Assembly (NCBI RefSeq): GCF_000720635.1
Contig: NZ_JOCF01000081.1
Span: forward strand, 1 to 32,538
Length of the DNA: 32,538 bases
Source of the DNA: Streptomyces sp. NRRL WC-3742
GTDB lineage: Bacteria > Actinomycetota > Actinomycetes > Streptomycetales > Streptomycetaceae
Direction: 5' to 3'
Shown here piece by piece: positions 9,224 through 16,778 of this stretch (positions are counted from its first letter, which is position 1; each line of letters starts with the position of its first letter). The notes under the pieces were generated by a model that worked only from the letters and a program-made list of their open reading frames with translations, was not told the DNA's origin and made no database searches. The position numbers were made by a program, and so were the translations under genes.

Positions 9224-9904
9224 TCAGACCGGCCAGCGCTCCCCGCGCCAGGCCGCGTCCCAGAACATCCACTCGTACCGCGAGGTCGTCGTGAAGTGCT
9301 CGACCACCCTGCGGCGTTCGGCCGGGGAGATCTCCTCGCCGAGCCGGTCGGTGAGCTCCAGCACCCGCCGCACCACGGACTGGAACGCCTCGTCCCCGTA
9401 CGTGGAGATCCACTTGGCGTACAGCGGGTCGGGGGAGCCCTGGGCGAGCAGCGCCTCGCCGACGCGGGCGTAGATCCAGTAGCAGGGCAGCACCGCGCCG
9501 ACCGCCTCGGCGAAGGAGCCGCCGTACACGGTGGCCAGCAGGTAGCTGGTGTAGGCCCGGGTGGTGGGCAGCACCGGCTCGGCGGCGGCCTGTTCGGCGC
9601 TGCCGCCGAAGGCGGTGAGGAACTCGGCGTGCATGCCCTGCTCGGCCGCGAGCGCGCCGATCGCGTCGTCCGCGAACGCCCGGACCTCCTCCTCGCCCGG
9701 CGCCTTGGCGGCGCAGAGGGCGAGGGCGCGGGCGTAGTCGCGCAGGTAGTGCGAGTCCTGGACGACGAAGTGGCGGAACGCCTCCCGGGGGAGGGTGCCG
9801 TCGGTGAGGCCGCCGAGGAAGGGGTGGGCGAGGATCTCGGCGTAGATCGGCTCGATCGACGCCCAGAGCTCTTCGGTGAGGCTGGGGCTGGGGCTGGGGG
9901 TCAT
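9224..9904 (-). CDS. tenA: TenA family thiaminase II / aminopyrimidine aminohydrolase
   Basis: Cytosolic all-helical enzyme of 226 residues that hydrolyses aminomethyl-pyrimidine breakdown products of thiamine to the hydroxymethyl form for re-use. The catalytic set known from Bacillus TenA can be matched: Asp50 in VQDSHYL, Cys141 in LPCYWIY and Glu211 in RYEWMFW. This indicates a TenA_C-type enzyme with the active-site cysteine. It starts 18 bp after the cupin stop, so the two are likely an operon. No THI element lies in front of this pair, unlike thiC. The start sits before a Pro/Ser repeat (TPSPSPSL). Confidence 0.93.
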   Translation of the reverse strand: MTPSPSPSLTEELWASIEPIYAEILAHPFLGGLTDGTLPREAFRHFVVQDSHYLRDYARALALCAAKAPGEEEVRAFADDAIGALAAEQGMHAEFLTAFGGSAEQAAAEPVLPTTRAYTSYLLATVYGGSFAEAVGAVLPCYWIYARVGEALLAQGSPDPLYAKWISTYGDEAFQSVVRRVLELTDRLGEEISPAERRRVVEHFTTTSRYEWMFWDAAWRGERWPV

Positions 9905-9922
9905 GCCGGCAACCCTAGGAGG

Positions 9923-10240
9923 TCAGTCCTCGGGGGGCGAGAAGACCACCAGCACCCGCAGTTCCTCGGTGATGTGGTGGAAGCGGTGCGGGGTTCCGGC
10001 GGGCACGTACACGACGGTGCCGCGCCCGACCGTCGCGGTCTCGGCGCCCACGGTCAGCTCGGCCCGGCCGCTGATCACCTGGTAGATCTCGTCCTGGTCG
10101 TGCGCGGTCTGGGTGTCGGTCGCGCCGGGGGAGAGGGCGTACAGCCCCGCGGACATCCGCGGCTCGCGCAGGAAGCGCAGGTACGCGCCGTCGTTGGCCG
10201 CCCGTTCGTCGTCCAACTCGTCCAGCCGGAACAGCTTCAC
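9923..10240 (-). CDS. Cupin-domain protein
   Basis: Single-domain cupin of 105 residues. Motif 1 (AHDQDEIYQVISGRAEL) and motif 2 (VPAGTPHRFHH) are present. The first position of the usual HxH pair reads HDQDE, so the metal ligands would be one His, a Glu and the later His. I chose GTG 10240 (VKLFRLDEL) because GGAGG lies nine bases upstream, and the preceding 21 residues from 10303 look unlike protein. It is followed closely by tenA, suggesting a role in pyrimidine salvage or its regulation. No catalytic function can be assigned. Confidence 0.85.
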   Translation of the reverse strand: MKLFRLDELDDERAANDGAYLRFLREPRMSAGLYALSPGATDTQTAHDQDEIYQVISGRAELTVGAETATVGRGTVVYVPAGTPHRFHHITEELRVLVVFSPPED

Positions 10241-10356
10241 CGTCGTACCCCTCCGTTTCGCGCCCGTCCGTCCACCTCCGGGACCAGGGGCATTCAACAC
10301 CAACTCGTCCGGAGGGAGCTTCCCTGCGGCCCAAGGGCCTGCCAGGCTTGGGCGCC

Positions 10357-10737
10357 ATGAAGGGTTTCGTCATCAAGACACTGATCAACGCGGCGGCCAT
10401 CTGGGTCGCCGCCTGGATCGTCAGCGGCATCCAGCTCGCTCAGGGCAAGGCCGACTGGCAGCACAAGGCGCTGACGGTGCTCGGCGTCGCGGTCGTGTTC
10501 GGCGTCGTCAACTGGCTGATCAAGCCGGTCGTCAAGCTGTTCTCGTTCCCGCTGTTCATCCTCACCCTGGGCCTGATCACCTTCGTGATCAACGCCCTGA
10601 TGCTGATGCTGACCTCGTGGGCGGCCCACAAGCTCGAACTGGACTTCCACGTCACCGGGTTCGTGGCGGCGCTGATCGGCTCGCTGATCATCAGCGTGGT
10701 CTCCTGGGGCCTGCACCTGGCCCTGGACGACGACTGA
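10357..10737 (+). CDS. Four-TM 'phage holin family' membrane protein
   Basis: Product of 126 residues with four hydrophobic segments: TLINAAAIWVAAWIVSGI, ALTVLGVAVVFGVVNWLI, FPLFILTLGLITFVINALML and FVAALIGSLIISVVSWGL. The pattern matches the bacterial Phage_holin_4_2 family (PF04020). Despite the name, that family is chromosomal, and nothing nearby is phage. The conserved VNWLIKPVVKL and FPLFILTLGL belong to that family. ATG 10357 starts at MKGFVIK; a TTG nine bases earlier is possible. It is divergent from the cupin-tenA pair. Function unknown. Confidence 0.88.
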   Translation: MKGFVIKTLINAAAIWVAAWIVSGIQLAQGKADWQHKALTVLGVAVVFGVVNWLIKPVVKLFSFPLFILTLGLITFVINALMLMLTSWAAHKLELDFHVTGFVAALIGSLIISVVSWGLHLALDDD

Positions 10738-10760
10738 CGACGGCCGCTGCACCGACGCGA

Positions 10761-10803
10761 GAGGGGCCTGCGCCCGGGTACGTCCACCGGGTACGGGCCC
10801 CTC
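10761..10803 (+). terminator. Terminator after holin-like gene
   Basis: GAGGGGCC (10761-10768) pairs with GGCCCCTC (10796-10803), and an inner CCCGG/CCGGG can extend the stem. Confidence 0.65.
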
Positions 10804-10829
10804 CGTCGCGTCCGCTCCCTGTCCGTGTC

Positions 10830-10873
10830 GCGTCCGCGCCGTGTCCGCGCCGTGTCCGCGCCGTGTTCACGCC
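10830..10873. repeat. 11-bp tandem repeat 3' of ssgA-like gene
   Basis: Four units of GTGTCCGCGCC or close variants: a 10-bp first unit, two exact ones, then GTGTTCACGCC. The array lies 10-54 bases beyond the minus-strand stop of the ssgA-like gene. It is one of five such 3'-end arrays in this window. Confidence 0.7.
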
Positions 10874-10883
10874 GCGAGGCGGG

Positions 10884-11303
10884 CTATCCCCGGCCGCTGA
10901 GGATGTCGGCGAGCTGGGCGTCCAGTTCCCGCGTGGTGATCTCCTGCCCCATGGGCACCAGCCGGTCGGTACGCGCCAGGAAGGCGATCAGCGGCGCCGC
11001 CGAGGACCGCAGCATGGCGTCACCGCCGGGGGCACGCAGGACGAGGCAGACCTCGCCGGGCTCCCCGCCGAGCGGGCGGATGTGCACGTCGCCCTCGCCG
11101 GAGGGCCGGGTGAGGCCGTCCACCACCAGCTCGCGGGCGAAGACCCAGGTGACGGGGTGGTCGCCGGGCAGGTGGAACGTGAAGCGGACGGCGTACGGGT
11201 CGCCGGGGTCGTACTCCAGGTCCACCACGATGCTGAACGTGAGCTCGGGGGAGACCACGAGACCCATCGCCAGGTGGCCCTGGACGGTCGTGCTGTGCTG
11301 CAT
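10884..11303 (-). CDS. ssgA: SsgA-like sporulation/cell-division protein
   Basis: SsgA-like proteins are streptomycete-specific and guide septum-site selection and cell-wall remodelling in sporulation. This 139-residue product carries the family core in order: PELTFSIVVDLEYDPGDPYAV, RFTFHLPGDHPVTW, FARELVVDGL, PSGEGDVHI and APLIAFLARTDRLVP. The FHLPGD.PVTW and GDVHI details resemble SsgA itself more than SsgB. S. coelicolor has ssgA (SCO3926) next to ssgR (SCO3925) and close to thiC (SCO3928), which matches this neighbourhood. ATG 11303 gives the usual length. An in-frame GTG at 11417 with its own GAGGG would add 38 residues and is discussed as a finding. The symbol is likely but not certain. 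Confidence 0.82.
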   Translation of the reverse strand: MQHSTTVQGHLAMGLVVSPELTFSIVVDLEYDPGDPYAVRFTFHLPGDHPVTWVFARELVVDGLTRPSGEGDVHIRPLGGEPGEVCLVLRAPGGDAMLRSSAAPLIAFLARTDRLVPMGQEITTRELDAQLADILSGRG

Positions 11304-11375
11304 GGCGCCAGTACCTCTCGCTCTGCCAGGTCGCGGAACGCCCTTGTCCCGCCGGCGGCCGGGCATGTTTTCGAC

Positions 11376-11417
11376 GTTTTCGTGCAGTAGATCCACGGTT
11401 TCGTGCAACCAGTCCAC
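11376..11417 (-). repeat. Two 21-bp tandem repeats upstream of ssgA
   Basis: 11376-11396 and 11397-11417 are adjacent, directly repeated and identical at 15 of 21 positions. Both contain TTTCGTGCA and end TCCAC. The 21-bp period equals two helical turns and also seven codons. In frame with ssgA they read VDWLHET / VDLLHEN. Confidence 0.65.
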
Positions 11418-11476
11418 ATTGGACCCTCATCGTCCATGTTTGGGCAGGACGTGGACAAGGTGTGCTTTTTCAAATG

Positions 11477-11501
11477 GTGAACGAGAGTGAACCCCGTTCA
11501 C
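11477..11501. promoter_or_regulatory. Operator-like GTGAAC cluster upstream of ssgA
   Basis: GTGAAC (11477-11482) is followed by the perfect palindrome GTGAAC-CCC-GTTCAC (11487-11501). On the minus strand a TTGACA (-35 like, complement of 11508-11513) lies just upstream, so a bound protein would cover the promoter core. No good -10 was found at the expected spacing. Confidence 0.5.
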
Positions 11502-11553
11502 AGGGGCTGTCAAGGGTGCCTCCTCCGCGCCCGCCCGCCGCCCAGCCCGCCGG

Positions 11554-11864
11554 TCAGAGCACGAACGCCGCGCTCATCGCCCCGACGCCCCGACGCAGTT
11601 GACCGGCCGCGTTGATCAGCCGGTCCGCAGGTGGTAGGTGGTGCCCAGGGGCAGGTCGGCGGCGCGGGCGAGCTGCTTGGCGGTGGCGCCGTGGCGGAAT
11701 CCGCCGACCGCCTCCAGCAGGCGCAGCGCCCGCTGGACGGAGCCGATCAGGGTCGGACCCCGGCCCTGGCCCGCCGCGTCCACCGGCAGCTCTTCCACCG
11801 GCAGCTCCTCCGGGGGCCGCGCCCGTCTCGGACCGCTCCCGGACGGTTCCCCGCTCTGTTCCAT
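11554..11864 (-). pseudogene. ssgR: IclR-family regulator remnant, probably ssgR
   Basis: An 82-residue frame from ATG 11864 ends at 11616 with an IclR-type helix-turn-helix: TLIGSVQRALRLLEAVGG, then ATAKQLARAADLPLGTTYHL. The frame hits TGA right after the recognition helix. In another frame the next bases read DRLINAAGQLRRGVGAMSAA, which looks like the C-terminal helix of such a protein and ends at 11554. The roughly 150-residue effector domain between them is missing, so this looks like an internal deletion plus frame change. In S. coelicolor the IclR-type activator SsgR is encoded directly beside ssgA. The identity as ssgR rests on that synteny; the helix-turn-helix call is firm. A short DNA-binding protein could still be made. 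Confidence 0.7.
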
Positions 11865-12064
11865 GGCCAATCCAGCCCCCCGCCCCAGTCCCTCGCACAG
11901 GTCCGCGCCCAGCCCGGCCATGCGGAGCGCGGGCTCCGCTTCCTCCGGCGGCTGCCCATTGGAGCACAGCGGCGCCCCGAACGGACGCACCCACCCGGGT
12001 CGGCGTTTCGACGGCGCGTCCGCGCGGGAGACTCCCGCACAACGCTCCCGCCCCGGAGGTGGCC

Positions 12065-12607
12065 ATGGGCACCGACAACCGCACTCCGCCACCGCGCCCG
12101 GTCGTGAAACGCACCGCCCGCGCGATCCTGCTGGAGCTGGACCGGGACGACCCGTACGGCCCGGCCTCGATCGTGCTGATCCGGCGGGTCCGGCCCGGTT
12201 CCCCGCACCCGTACTGGATCACGCCGGGCGGCGGGGTCGAGCGCGAGGACCGCACGGTGGTGGAGGCGCTGCACCGCGAGGTGTCCGAGGAGCTCGGCGG
12301 CAAGGTGGTGGACGTGGTGCCCGCCTTCGTCGACACCATCAGCCACACCCACCACGACGACGGCACGCTTCTGCACCCGCACGGGGTCAAGGTGCAGCAC
12401 TTCTTCGTCTGCCGGCTGGCCTCGATGGACCTCAGCCGGCGCCACGGGCCCGAGGTGGACGAGCCGAACGGCGAGTACGAGGTGGTCCGGCTGCCGTTCA
12501 CCCGCGAAGGCGTCACCTCGGTGAACATCGTCCCGCCCCGCCTGCGGGCGTACCTGGCGGCCAACATCGAAGGCGTCCGCGCCCTCCTGGCACCCGACCT
12601 CGCATAG
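12065..12607 (+). CDS. NUDIX hydrolase
   Basis: Cytosolic NUDIX-fold protein of 180 residues, expected to hydrolyse a nucleoside diphosphate linked to another moiety. The NUDIX box runs from GGGVERED to HREVSEELGG. The catalytic REVSEELG helix is intact. The glutamate expected eight residues before the RE pair is replaced by Arg (in EDRTVVEALHRE). GGAGG sits six bases before the ATG. The gene is convergent with the flavohaemoglobin gene, and 200 bp of non-coding DNA separates it from the divergent IclR remnant. Substrate unknown. Confidence 0.88.
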   Translation: MGTDNRTPPPRPVVKRTARAILLELDRDDPYGPASIVLIRRVRPGSPHPYWITPGGGVEREDRTVVEALHREVSEELGGKVVDVVPAFVDTISHTHHDDGTLLHPHGVKVQHFFVCRLASMDLSRRHGPEVDEPNGEYEVVRLPFTREGVTSVNIVPPRLRAYLAANIEGVRALLAPDLA

Positions 12608-12644
12608 GACGACCCGCCTTGGGCCCTCTCCGGGCGGACACGGC

Positions 12645-14234
12645 CTAACTGTTCTCCAGCCCGCCGACGAGGTCATGCCGGATGCGCTCGGCCGGCACCC
12701 CCGCGTGCAGCAGCACGCCCACGCCCCGGCGCACCATCGCGGGCGGCCCGCTGAGCACCGCGTCGCGGCCGGGCCAGGGGCCGAACCGGCCCACCACCTC
12801 GGGAAGTTCGCCGGTGAGCACGCCCGTGGCCGGGCCGGTGCCGGAGAGCACCGGGCGCACCGTCAGCCAGGGGTGGCGCCCGGCCAGCTCGCGCAGGCCG
12901 TCCAGTTCGTACAGTTCGGCGGCGCGGCGGGCCCCGTAGAACACCTCGACGCTGCGGCCGCCGTTCGGCCCGTGGGAGACGATCTCCTCGACCAGTGCCC
13001 GGACCGGCGCGATGCCGGTGCCGCCGGCCAGGCAGAGCAGGTCGGCCCCGGCGCGGTGGTCGACGGTCATCGAACCGGCCGCCGGGCCCAGCCGCAGGAC
13101 GTCCCCGGGCGCGGCCCGGTGCACCAGCGCGTTGCTCACCCAGCCCGCCTGGACGGCCTTCACGTGGAAGGTCAGCAGCCCGTCCGGCCGGGGCGCGCTG
13201 GCGAAGGAGTAGTGCCGCCAGACCCTCGGCCACCAGGGCGTCTCCAGGCTGCAGTACTGCCCGGCGCGGTACGGGTACGCCTGGTCGGGGCGGACGGTGA
13301 GCACCGCGATGTCCCGGGTGGGGCGCTCGTGGCGCACCACCTCTCCCCGCCACCAGGGCGGAGAGGTGAGCGCGGCCTCCTCGGCGGCCTCGATCATGAT
13401 CGTGGAGATCAGCAGGTAGGCGCGGCGCCAGGCCAGTTCGGTGTCGGCGTCCCACCGGGCGCCCGCGTACCGGGCGAGCGCCTGTACGAGGCATTCCCCG
13501 ACCGGGGCGTAGTGGCCGGTCAGCGTGCCGTACCGGCGGTGGCCCCGGCCCAGCCCGGCGAGGTGCGCGCGCAGCGCCACCGGGTCCTCGGCGCCCCGGG
13601 CGGCGGCCAGCAGGGCGCGGAACAGGCGGTCGCGCTGGACGTCCATCGCGGCGGGGAAGAGCGAGCGGACCTCGGGGTGGTGCAGGAAGAGCAGCGCGTA
13701 GAAGTGCGCGGTGGCGCGGTCGGCGACGGGTTCGACGACGGCGAGGCTGGCCCTGATCAGCTCGATGTCCCGGGCGGTGATGGGCAGTTCGACGGCCGAG
13801 CCGACGGTCGCGGTGGCGAGCGGCACGACGGGGGTGGGCGCGGCGGGCTGCGCCGCCCAGGCGTGGCTCCAACTGTCACCGGGGCCCGCCCAGTTGAGCC
13901 CGGGAGCGTCGGTGAACAGGGGCTGGAAGGCGGAGGTGGTACCGGTGCCGATGCCGGTGGTCGCGGGCTGCTCGGGGTAGCTGGGCGCGGGGACGGCCGG
14001 CGGGTGGTCGGGCGGCTCCGGGATCACCGGGGCCACCGGTTCCCGCGCCGGTTCCGACACCGACCCCCGTGCCGGCTCCGACGCCAAATCCGGTGCCGGT
14101 TCCGTTGCCGGTTCCGCCGTGGCGACCGGTGCCGCCCCCGGCAGCCCCGGAACGGAGGAGACCCCCGCCGACCCGTGCCCGGTACGGATCAGAAGTGTTC
14201 TGCGGGACTTCACCGCGACATTTCGAGTACCCAA
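12645..14234 (-). CDS. Flavohaemoglobin-like protein with Pro/Ala-rich N-terminal extension
   Basis: Globin fused to an FAD/NAD(P)H reductase, the architecture of flavohaemoglobins that detoxify nitric oxide. Residues 1-145 are Pro/Ala/Glu-rich with repeated SEPA/TEPA units. The globin lies at about 150-285, with the CD1 Phe in LFP (193) and the proximal His232 in GHRRYG. The FAD domain follows with RHYS at 340-343. The NAD(P) domain has GGTGIAP at 404-410 and SGPPAMV near 496-502. Ordinary family members are about 400 residues, so the extension is extra. The start is uncertain: TTG 14234 has GGAGG about 12 bases upstream, and GTG 14213 is an alternative. A 37-bp gap separates its stop from the convergent NUDIX gene. 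Confidence 0.85.
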   Translation of the reverse strand: MGTRNVAVKSRRTLLIRTGHGSAGVSSVPGLPGAAPVATAEPATEPAPDLASEPARGSVSEPAREPVAPVIPEPPDHPPAVPAPSYPEQPATTGIGTGTTSAFQPLFTDAPGLNWAGPGDSWSHAWAAQPAAPTPVVPLATATVGSAVELPITARDIELIRASLAVVEPVADRATAHFYALLFLHHPEVRSLFPAAMDVQRDRLFRALLAAARGAEDPVALRAHLAGLGRGHRRYGTLTGHYAPVGECLVQALARYAGARWDADTELAWRRAYLLISTIMIEAAEEAALTSPPWWRGEVVRHERPTRDIAVLTVRPDQAYPYRAGQYCSLETPWWPRVWRHYSFASAPRPDGLLTFHVKAVQAGWVSNALVHRAAPGDVLRLGPAAGSMTVDHRAGADLLCLAGGTGIAPVRALVEEIVSHGPNGGRSVEVFYGARRAAELYELDGLRELAGRHPWLTVRPVLSGTGPATGVLTGELPEVVGRFGPWPGRDAVLSGPPAMVRRGVGVLLHAGVPAERIRHDLVGGLENS

Positions 14235-14380
14235 GAGAATCGTTTCGCCTCCGGCCGACCCAGCGTCACCACCTGGCTTCTCTGCTGACGCCTAGGCAGC
14301 GTGGCACGCCCGAAGTACTCATCCGACAAATCGCGCGAAGCCCGGACGCCCGGCCCCGGAACGCGCTACTCTCACTCGAT

Positions 14381-14426
14381 CTGCGGTCGCCCTGTGTGCC
14401 GAGCAGCACACCCAGGGCGACCGCAG
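14381..14426 (-). terminator. Terminator of the 2-oxoacid dehydrogenase operon
   Basis: Perfect 14-bp stem CTGCGGTCGCCCTG (14381-14394) / CAGGGCGACCGCAG (14413-14426), extended inward by TGTGC/GCACA. It follows the E2 stop by a few bases. Confidence 0.8.
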
Positions 14427-14433
14427 TGCGCCC

Positions 14434-15777
14434 TCACAGCTGCCGCAGCAGCATCCCCGGCTGCTCGACGCAGTCCGCGACGAACCGCAGGAAGCCCCCG
14501 GCCGTCCCGCCGTCGCAGACCCTGTGGTCGAAGGTGAAGGACAGCTGGGTGACCTCGCGCACCGCCAACTGCCCCTCGTGCACCCAGGGTTTGGCGACGA
14601 TCCGGCCGACGCCGAGCATCGCCGCCTCCGGGTGGTTGAGGATCGGCGTCGAGCCGTCCACCCCGAACACCCCGTAGTTGTTCAACGTGAAGGTGCCGCC
14701 GGTCAGTTCGCCCGGCGTCAGCGAGCCCGCACGGGCGGACTCCGTCAACCGGCCCAACTCCTCGCCGAGTTGCTCGGTGCTGCGCACCTGCGCGTTCCGC
14801 ACCACCGGGACGACGAGGCCCCGCTCGCCCTGCGCGGCGAAGCCCAGGTGCACCGCCTGGTGCCGGACGATGCCCGAACCGTCCTCCGTCACACTGGAGT
14901 TGAGCTCGGGGAAGCGCGCCAGCGCGACGGTGCAGATCCGGGCGAGCAGCGCCAGCACGCTCACCTTCGGCCCCGGCGTGGCGTTCAACTGCCGCCGAAG
15001 CGCCATCAGTTCGGTGGCGTCGGCGTCCACCCAGCAGGTCGCGGCCGGGATCTCCCGGTGGCTGCGGCTGAGCTTCTCCGCCACCGCCTTGCGCAGCCCG
15101 CGCAGCGGGACGACCTCCCCCACCGGGGCGGCCACCGCCGCGACGGCGGGAGCGGAGACCTTCACCGCGACCGCCCGTTCGACGTCCGCACGCATGATCA
15201 GCCCGTCCGGCCCGCTGCCCGCGAGCGCCGTCAGGTCGACGCCCTGCTCCCGGGCCAGCCGCCGCACCAGCGGCGAGATCACCGGCACCACCACGGGAGC
15301 GGCCGGAACCGCCTCGACGGCGGGAGCCTCGACGGGAGCCACGGCGGCGGGAGCCGCGACCACGGCCGTCGCACCGACCCGCCGCCGCCGACCACCCCTG
15401 CTCTCCGCGACCCCGTACCCCACCAACGGCCGCTCGACCTCCGAGGCCGAGGAAGCCGAGGAAGCCGAAGGGGCCGACGAAGCCGCAGGAGCCGCAGAAT
15501 CCGCAGGAAACCCGCTCCCCGCCGCCGCCACCGCCACCGCCACCGCCACCAGGGGCGCGCCCACGGCGACCTCCTCGCCCACCTCCCCGTACCGCGCGGT
15601 CACCACCCCGCCGTACGGGCAGGGCACCTCCACCACGGCCTTGGCGGTCTCGACCTCCACCACCGGCTGGTCGACCGCGATCACCTCGCCGACCTCGACC
15701 ATCCAGCGCACCACCTCCGCCCCGGTGAGCCCCTCACCGAGGTCGGGCAGCCGGAACTCTCGCACAACCGGCATCAT
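14434..15777 (-). CDS. Dihydrolipoamide acyltransferase (E2), branched-chain type
   Basis: E2 core of a 2-oxoacid dehydrogenase complex, transferring acyl groups from E1 to CoA. The 447 residues contain a lipoyl domain (about 5-80, lysine in VETAKA near 46), a long Ala/Ser/Pro-rich linker with ASSAPSASSASSAS, a peripheral-subunit-binding domain (ISPLVRRLAREQGVDL...GSGPDGLIMRADVERAV), a second Ala/Val linker and the catalytic domain ending with DHRVCDGG (catalytic His and Asp). Its ATGATG start follows the E1beta stop within a few bases, with TGAGG just upstream, so translation is likely coupled. The gene order and divergent Lrp regulator favour the branched-chain complex (bkd). No E3 gene is present here. 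Confidence 0.9.
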   Translation of the reverse strand: MMPVVREFRLPDLGEGLTGAEVVRWMVEVGEVIAVDQPVVEVETAKAVVEVPCPYGGVVTARYGEVGEEVAVGAPLVAVAVAVAAAGSGFPADSAAPAASSAPSASSASSASEVERPLVGYGVAESRGGRRRRVGATAVVAAPAAVAPVEAPAVEAVPAAPVVVPVISPLVRRLAREQGVDLTALAGSGPDGLIMRADVERAVAVKVSAPAVAAVAAPVGEVVPLRGLRKAVAEKLSRSHREIPAATCWVDADATELMALRRQLNATPGPKVSVLALLARICTVALARFPELNSSVTEDGSGIVRHQAVHLGFAAQGERGLVVPVVRNAQVRSTEQLGEELGRLTESARAGSLTPGELTGGTFTLNNYGVFGVDGSTPILNHPEAAMLGVGRIVAKPWVHEGQLAVREVTQLSFTFDHRVCDGGTAGGFLRFVADCVEQPGMLLRQL

Positions 15778-15779
15778 CC

Positions 15780-16778
15780 TCAGTCCTCCCACTGCAGCCG
15801 GGCGACGGCGTCCAGAATCCGGTCCACCCCGGGCAGGTGGTGGTGCTCCAGCATCGGCGGCGGGTACGGCACGTCGAACCCGGTGACCCGCACCACCGGC
15901 GCGGCCAGGTGGTGGAAGCAGCGCTCGGTGACCCGCGCGGCGATCTCCGCGCCCGTGCCGCCGAAACCGCTCGCCTCGTGCACCACCACGGCCCGCCCGA
16001 TCGAGCGCACCACCCGGCAGACCGTCTCGTCGTCGAAGGGGACCAGCGTGCGCAGGTCCAGCACCGCGAGGTCGTACCCCTCGGCCTTCGCCGCCTCGGC
16101 CGCCTCCAGGCAGACCGGCAGCGAGGGCCCGTACGTGATCAGCACGGCGGAGGTGCCGGTGCGCCGCAGCACCGCGCGCCCGATCGGCTCCACCGGCGCC
16201 GCCGGGTCGAACTCCGCCTTGCCCCAGTAGAGCCGCTTGGGCTCCAGGAAGACCACCGGGTCGTCGGAGGCGATCGAGGCCCGCAGCAGCCCGTACGCGT
16301 CGGCCACCGTGCCGGGGGTGACGACGTGCAGGCCGGGGGTGCTCGTGTAGTACGCCTCGGAGGCGTCGCTGTGGTGCTCGACGCCGCCGATGCCGCCGCC
16401 GTACGGGATGCGGACGGTGATCGGCAGCGGGAGCCGGCCCGCCGTGCGGTTGCGCATCTTGGCGACGTGCGAGAACAGCTGCTCCAGCGCCGGGTAGGCG
16501 AAGGCGTCGAACTGCATCTCGACCACCGGGCGCAGCCCGTACATCGCCATGCCGATCGCGGTGCCGAGGATCCCGGCCTCGGCGAGCGGGGTGTCCAGGC
16601 AGCGGTCGGGGCCGAACTCGGCGGTCAGGCCGTCGGTGATCCGGAAGACGCCGCCGAGCGCGCCGACGTCCTCGCCGAGCACGTGCACCGTCGGGTCCTC
16701 GCGCATGGCGTCGCGCAGCGCGGAGTTGAGCGCCTGCGCCATGCTGGCGGTGCGTGTGGGGGCGGCCGTGCTCATCAC
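15780..16778 (-). CDS. 2-oxoacid dehydrogenase E1 beta subunit
   Basis: Thiamine-diphosphate-dependent E1 component, beta chain, 332 residues. Typical segments are MAQALNSALRDAMREDP, VLGEDVGALGGVFRITDGL, DTPLAEAGILGTAIGMA, EMQFDAFAYPALEQ and the C-terminal transketolase domain from about residue 200. The end of E1alpha and the start here overlap in GTGATGA. GTG 16778 has GGAGG seven bases upstream and is used; ATG 16775 is equally in frame. The gene partners the alpha chain to decarboxylate branched-chain 2-oxoacids, giving acyl-CoA starter units for branched fatty acids. Specificity is inferred from context. Confidence 0.93.
   Translation of the reverse strand: MMSTAAPTRTASMAQALNSALRDAMREDPTVHVLGEDVGALGGVFRITDGLTAEFGPDRCLDTPLAEAGILGTAIGMAMYGLRPVVEMQFDAFAYPALEQLFSHVAKMRNRTAGRLPLPITVRIPYGGGIGGVEHHSDASEAYYTSTPGLHVVTPGTVADAYGLLRASIASDDPVVFLEPKRLYWGKAEFDPAAPVEPIGRAVLRRTGTSAVLITYGPSLPVCLEAAEAAKAEGYDLAVLDLRTLVPFDDETVCRVVRSIGRAVVVHEASGFGGTGAEIAARVTERCFHHLAAPVVRVTGFDVPYPPPMLEHHHLPGVDRILDAVARLQWED

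Noticed and set aside
10357..10737. Prophage or lysis cassette suggested by the holin-family protein
   Set aside because: No endolysin, integrase, capsid or attachment repeats nearby; this four-TM family is common on chromosomes.
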